NCBI GenBank assembly: GCA_009885595.1
Contig: VFKJ01000165.1
Coordinates: forward strand, 1-8,949
Direction: 5' to 3'
DNA length: 8,949 nucleotides
Source of the DNA: Myxococcales bacterium
GTDB lineage: Bacteria > Myxococcota > Myxococcia > Myxococcales > Myxococcaceae
Made by a program: the position numbers and the translations under genes. This document shows positions 5,871 to 8,949 of this stretch, piece by piece. Position 1 is the stretch's first letter; each line of letters begins with the position of its first letter. A model generated the notes under the pieces. It did no database searches and was not told the DNA's origin. It saw only the letters and a program-made list of their open reading frames with translations.

Positions 5871-7052
5871 ATGGGTCGCAAAGTCAATGTACTCGGCGTG
5901 GGAATGGTGAAGTTTCAGAAGCCCGGCGCTTCCGATGGCTACGAGGTGATGGCGAAGGGCGCGATCACCGACGCCCTCAAGGATGCGGGAATCGACTTCA
6001 CCAAGGTCGAGCAGGCCTACGCCGGCTACGTCTTCGGTGACAGCACGTGTGGCCAGCGCGCGGTCTACTCGGTCGGCACCACCGGCATTCCCGTCATCAA
6101 CGTGAACAACAACTGCTCCACGGGCTCGACCGCGCTGTTCCTCGCGCGCCAGGCGATCGAGGGGGGGCTGGCGGAGTGCGTGCTCGCCGTCGGCTTCGAG
6201 CAGATGCAGAAGGGCGCGCTCGCCAGCACCTGGAACGACCGCACCAACCCGCTCGACAAGCACGTCGACGTGATGAACGCCGAGCAGGGCGTGAACCAGG
6301 CGCCGTTCGCCGCGCAGATGTTCGGGGGGGCGGCGCGCGAGTACCGCTGGAAGTACGGCACCAAAAAGGAGACCTTCGCGAAGATCTCCGAGAAGGCGCG
6401 CAAGCACGCGGCGAAGAACCCGTTCGCGCTCTTCCGCGAGGTGCTGTCGGTGGAGCAGATCATGGCCAGCGACGAGGTGTTCGATCCCCTCACCCGCTTC
6501 CAGTGCTGCCCGCCCACCTGCGGGGCGGCGGCGGCGATCCTCTGCAGCGACGAGTTCGCCAAGAAGCACGGCCTCAAGCCGGCGGTGAACATCGCGGGCC
6601 AGGTGATGACCACGGACTTCGCCTCGTCCTTCGACGGCCACTCGATGACGAAGATGATCGGCTACGACATGGCGAAGTCCGCCGCGGATCAGCTCTACGA
6701 GAAGACGGGCACCGGCCCCAAGGACGTGCAGGTGGTCGAGCTGCACGACTGCTTCACCGCCAACGAGCTGCTCACCTACGAGGCGATCGGCCTGTGCCCC
6801 GAGGGCGGCGCGGAGAAGTTCATCTGGGACGACGACAACACCTACGGGGGCAAGTTCGTGGTGAACCCCTCGGGCGGGCTGCTCTCGAAGGGCCACCCGC
6901 TGGGCGCCACCGGCCTCGCGCAGTGCACCGAGCTGGTGTGGCACCTGCGCGGCACCGCGGGTGAGCGGCAGGTTCCCAACGCCAAGGTCGCGCTCCAGCA
7001 CAACCTGGGGCTCGGCGGCGCGTGCGTGATGACGATGTACAAGAAGAACTGA
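5871..7052 (+). CDS. SCP-x/SCP2-type thiolase (3-ketoacyl-CoA thiolase)
   Basis: The 393-residue protein should cleave 3-ketoacyl-CoA with free CoA, releasing acetyl- or propionyl-CoA and a shortened acyl-CoA. It has the full thiolase fold length. The nucleophile is C82 in NNNCSTGS. VELHDCFTANE at 289-299 gives the HDCF motif (H292, C294) that marks the SCP2-thiolase subfamily, and GGLLSKGHPLGATG gives H342. The C-terminal HNLGLGGACV is also typical of the subfamily, with an additional C385. FQCCPPTCGAAAAIL at about 210-224 resembles the corresponding region of SCP-x enzymes. Unlike animal SCP-x it carries no SCP2 domain; those domains sit on the neighbouring multifunctional enzyme. No signal peptide or membrane segment is seen, so it is cytoplasmic. 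AAGGAG at 5856-5861 lies 9 nt before the ATG. The 41-bp gap to the upstream gene on the same strand supports cotranscription and a shared pathway. Some family members are annotated as lipid-transfer proteins or thiolase-like aldol-cleaving partners, but the intact catalytic triad favours a true thiolase. Confidence 0.9.
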   Translation: MGRKVNVLGVGMVKFQKPGASDGYEVMAKGAITDALKDAGIDFTKVEQAYAGYVFGDSTCGQRAVYSVGTTGIPVINVNNNCSTGSTALFLARQAIEGGLAECVLAVGFEQMQKGALASTWNDRTNPLDKHVDVMNAEQGVNQAPFAAQMFGGAAREYRWKYGTKKETFAKISEKARKHAAKNPFALFREVLSVEQIMASDEVFDPLTRFQCCPPTCGAAAAILCSDEFAKKHGLKPAVNIAGQVMTTDFASSFDGHSMTKMIGYDMAKSAADQLYEKTGTGPKDVQVVELHDCFTANELLTYEAIGLCPEGGAEKFIWDDDNTYGGKFVVNPSGGLLSKGHPLGATGLAQCTELVWHLRGTAGERQVPNAKVALQHNLGLGGACVMTMYKKN

Positions 7053-7068
7053 CGAACGGAGCGCCCGC

Positions 7069-7093
7069 GAGGGGAGCTTGCTAAGCCCCCCTC
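7069..7093 (+). promoter_or_regulatory. Hairpin abutting the kinase start codon
   Basis: GAGGGG (7069-7074) pairs with CCCCTC (7088-7093), and GCTT (7076-7079) pairs with AAGC (7083-7086), with one A-C mismatch and a 3-nt loop. The stem ends at the base before the kinase ATG at 7094. There is no T-run after the stem, so it is a poor intrinsic terminator for the thiolase gene. The only purine-rich Shine-Dalgarno-like stretch near the kinase start (GGGGAG, 7071-7076) is 17 nt from the ATG and lies mostly within the left arm. The hairpin could therefore limit translation of the kinase or bring the purine run closer to the start. Confidence 0.45.
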
Positions 7094-8949
7094 ATGACCA
7101 GCGGGTTGGGGGCGGTCTTCACCTATGCGCTGCTGACCCTGCTGTGGGGCACCATCCTGGTGCTCTACATCAGGCACCGGCGGGCGGCCCGGGCCGATGC
7201 GCTGATCAGGCTGTTGCTGGCGGTGCTGATCCTCGACGCCTTCAAGACGGTGGTGGAGAGCGCCTACTTTGGCCTGGTGTGGGGCGCGAACTATGGGCTG
7301 CTCCCCGAGGCGCTCAAGGCGCTGGCCAAGCCCACCTTCCTCACGCTGGTGAAGCTGCTCAACGTGGGGGTGGGGGTGGTGGTGCTGGTCTGGTTGGTGC
7401 GCCGCTGGGTGCCCCGGGAGCTGCAGCAGCGCGCCGCGCAGCGGGAAGAGCTGGAAGCCAGCCTGCAGGCCGCGCGCGCCAGCGAGGAGCGCTTTCACCT
7501 GGCCTCCGCCGCCAGCCGCGACTTCGTGTGGGATCACGATCTGCTCACCGGGCAGATCTACGTCTCACCCCGCTTCGCGGAGATGCTCGGCTTCTCGCCC
7601 TCGGACTGGCCCGCGACCACCGAGCCCTGGGAGCGCGCCGTTCACCCCGACGACCGCGAGGCGCTGCAGGTGGCGACGCGCAAGGTGCTGCGCGACGGCG
7701 GCCGCTACGAGCAGCGCTACCGGGCGGTGAAGCAGAACGGAGACGTCATCCATCTCCACGCATCGGGCATGGTGCTGCGCGACGACCGCGGGCAACCCAC
7801 CCGCTTCCTGGGGTTCACCCGCGACGTCACTCAGGAAGTGGTGGCGGAGGCGAGCCGGGTGCAAACCCAGAAGCTCGAGAGCCTGGGGCTGCTCGCCGGC
7901 GGCATCGCGCACGACTTCAACAACCTGCTCACCGTGCTCTCCTCCAGCCTCTCGCTGGCCGAGGGTCAGACGGCCCGGGGTGAGTCCGTGCACGAGACCC
8001 TGAGCACCGCGTCCCTGGCCGTCACCCGCGCGGCCACCTTGACCCGGCAACTGCTGGCCTACGCCGGGCGCGGCAAACACACCCAGGTGCCGGTCGACTT
8101 GAATCGCCTGGTGGACACCATGGGTGAGCTGCTCACCCTCTCCGTCTCGCGGAAGGTCAAGCTCGAGCGGGTCCTCGCGCCCGGGCTGCCCGGGGTCCTG
8201 GCCGACGACGGGCAACTCCAGCAGGTGGTGATGAACCTCATCACCAACGCCTCGGAGGCCATCGGCGATCGCGAAGGGTCGGTGACGCTGCGAACCGAGT
8301 TGGTGACGCTCGACGCGCCCCCGCCCGACGTGGTGGGGCCGGCACCTCGAGGCCGGGTGGTGCGGCTCTCGGTCACCGACACCGGCGTGGGAATGAGCCC
8401 AGAGGTGAGGGCGCGGATCTTCGACCCCTTCTTCAGCACCAAGGGCTCCGGGCGCGGGCTGGGGCTGGCGGCGCTGTCCGGCATCATGCGCTCCCATGGC
8501 GGGGCGATCGGGCTGACCAGCGAGCCGGGGCACGGCTCCACCTTCCACGTCTATCTGCCTGCGCTGGAGACGGCCGCGTCGCCCCCGCTGGCCGCCCCGA
8601 AGACCGCGGGCACCCCGCTCCAGGCGCGCGTGCTGCTGGTCGATGACGAGCCGCTGCTGAGGCGCACCGCGGGGCGGCTGCTGAAGATGCTGGGCTGCAC
8701 GGTGGAGGAAGCGAGCACCGGCGCCGAGGCGGTCGCCCTGGTGAGCGCGAGGCCCGACCAGTTCGACGTGGTGCTGATGGATCTCACCATGCCGGAGATG
8801 GATGGCTACGAAGCGACGCGGCGGCTGGCGGTGATCGCGCCCCAGCTGCCGGTGGTGATCTCCAGCGGCTATTCAGCGGAGGACGATCCAGGTCCGCTCC
8901 CCGAGGGCGTGCGCTCGCTCTCCAAGCCGTACGACGGGCGCACCCTCGA
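7094..8949 (+). CDS. Hybrid sensor histidine kinase (PAS-HisKA-HATPase-REC), 3' end outside window
   Basis: The frame is open from the ATG at 7094 to the window edge (618 full codons). An in-frame TAA at 7082-7084 excludes an earlier start. Three hydrophobic segments lie at about residues 7-26, 37-50 and 83-102, followed by a charged, coiled-coil-like stretch (108-130), giving an inner-membrane anchor with no large periplasmic loop. A PAS domain spans about 130-248 (ASEERF to RDVTQE). The HisKA box GGIAHDFNNLL places the phosphoacceptor at H273. The HATPase has the N box MNLITNASEA (N385), DTGVGMS (D429) and GSGRGLGL (from 451). A receiver domain begins near residue 513 with LLVDDEP (D517, D518), has phosphoacceptor D563 in VLMDLTMPEMDGY, and reaches the conserved Lys of SKPYDG at the very edge; only a short tail is probably missing. 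His-to-Asp transfer within the protein is expected. It follows the thiolase by 41 bp but its function gives no link to lipid metabolism. No recognised output domain is visible. The N-terminal membrane region is not one I can name, so the signal is unknown. Confidence 0.92.
   Translation, partial: MTSGLGAVFTYALLTLLWGTILVLYIRHRRAARADALIRLLLAVLILDAFKTVVESAYFGLVWGANYGLLPEALKALAKPTFLTLVKLLNVGVGVVVLVWLVRRWVPRELQQRAAQREELEASLQAARASEERFHLASAASRDFVWDHDLLTGQIYVSPRFAEMLGFSPSDWPATTEPWERAVHPDDREALQVATRKVLRDGGRYEQRYRAVKQNGDVIHLHASGMVLRDDRGQPTRFLGFTRDVTQEVVAEASRVQTQKLESLGLLAGGIAHDFNNLLTVLSSSLSLAEGQTARGESVHETLSTASLAVTRAATLTRQLLAYAGRGKHTQVPVDLNRLVDTMGELLTLSVSRKVKLERVLAPGLPGVLADDGQLQQVVMNLITNASEAIGDREGSVTLRTELVTLDAPPPDVVGPAPRGRVVRLSVTDTGVGMSPEVRARIFDPFFSTKGSGRGLGLAALSGIMRSHGGAIGLTSEPGHGSTFHVYLPALETAASPPLAAPKTAGTPLQARVLLVDDEPLLRRTAGRLLKMLGCTVEEASTGAEAVALVSARPDQFDVVLMDLTMPEMDGYEATRRLAVIAPQLPVVISSGYSAEDDPGPLPEGVRSLSKPYDGRTL

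Noticed and set aside
5796..7001. Open minus-strand frame of 401 codons opposite the thiolase
   Set aside because: It shows no domain and is explained by codon bias of the thiolase gene.
7069..7093. Intrinsic terminator for the thiolase gene
   Set aside because: The stem is real but no T-run follows and the kinase ATG begins at once, so a terminator is not supported.
7078..7983. Plus-strand frame of 301 codons at the start of the kinase region
   Set aside because: It is out of frame with the kinase, and its product is low-complexity R/A/G/P-rich sequence, whereas the frame from 7094 encodes membrane segments, PAS and the kinase boxes.

Overview
The window is high-GC bacterial DNA with dense coding, strong C/G preference at third codon positions, a membrane-anchored hybrid PAS-kinase-receiver protein and dispersed CCCTCTCCCC-type palindromes. 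This combination suggests a myxobacterium or another member of the former deltaproteobacteria. That placement is inference, because no rRNA or marker gene is present.

Left third (1-2779, minus strand): a two-gene unit read leftwards. It encodes a 484-residue protein with a von Willebrand A-like C-terminal half, followed by a DUF58 membrane protein. Such pairs usually accompany a MoxR-type AAA+ ATPase, but none is inside the window. Copies of a C-rich/G-rich repeat lie on both sides of the DUF58 gene.

Centre (2780-7052, plus strand): a 92-bp divergent intergenic region carries an imperfect palindrome. It precedes two genes that together resemble the eukaryotic peroxisomal side-chain beta-oxidation module. 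The first encodes a 985-residue multifunctional enzyme: a short-chain dehydrogenase, a two-hot-dog MaoC-type enoyl-CoA hydratase 2, then three SCP2 sterol-carrier domains. Its order matches human MFE-2/HSD17B4 but with two additional SCP2 domains. The second, 41 bp downstream, is a stand-alone SCP-x/SCP2-type thiolase with the NCS, HDCF and GHP catalytic motifs. Together they could hydrate a 2-enoyl-CoA, oxidise the 3-hydroxyacyl-CoA and cleave the 3-ketoacyl-CoA, with the SCP2 domains presumably holding or delivering a bulky lipid. The first two SCP2 domains are 78/101 identical. They are nearly identical at DNA level over their 3' thirds and are separated by an in-frame copy of the genomic repeat.

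Right end (7053-8949): a hairpin abuts the start of a membrane-bound hybrid histidine kinase (three hydrophobic segments, PAS, HisKA, HATPase, receiver). Its reading frame is open at the window edge. It is probably a separate function rather than part of the lipid pathway.

No tRNA, rRNA, CRISPR array or insertion sequence was seen, and no gene-free stretch exceeds 100 bp.
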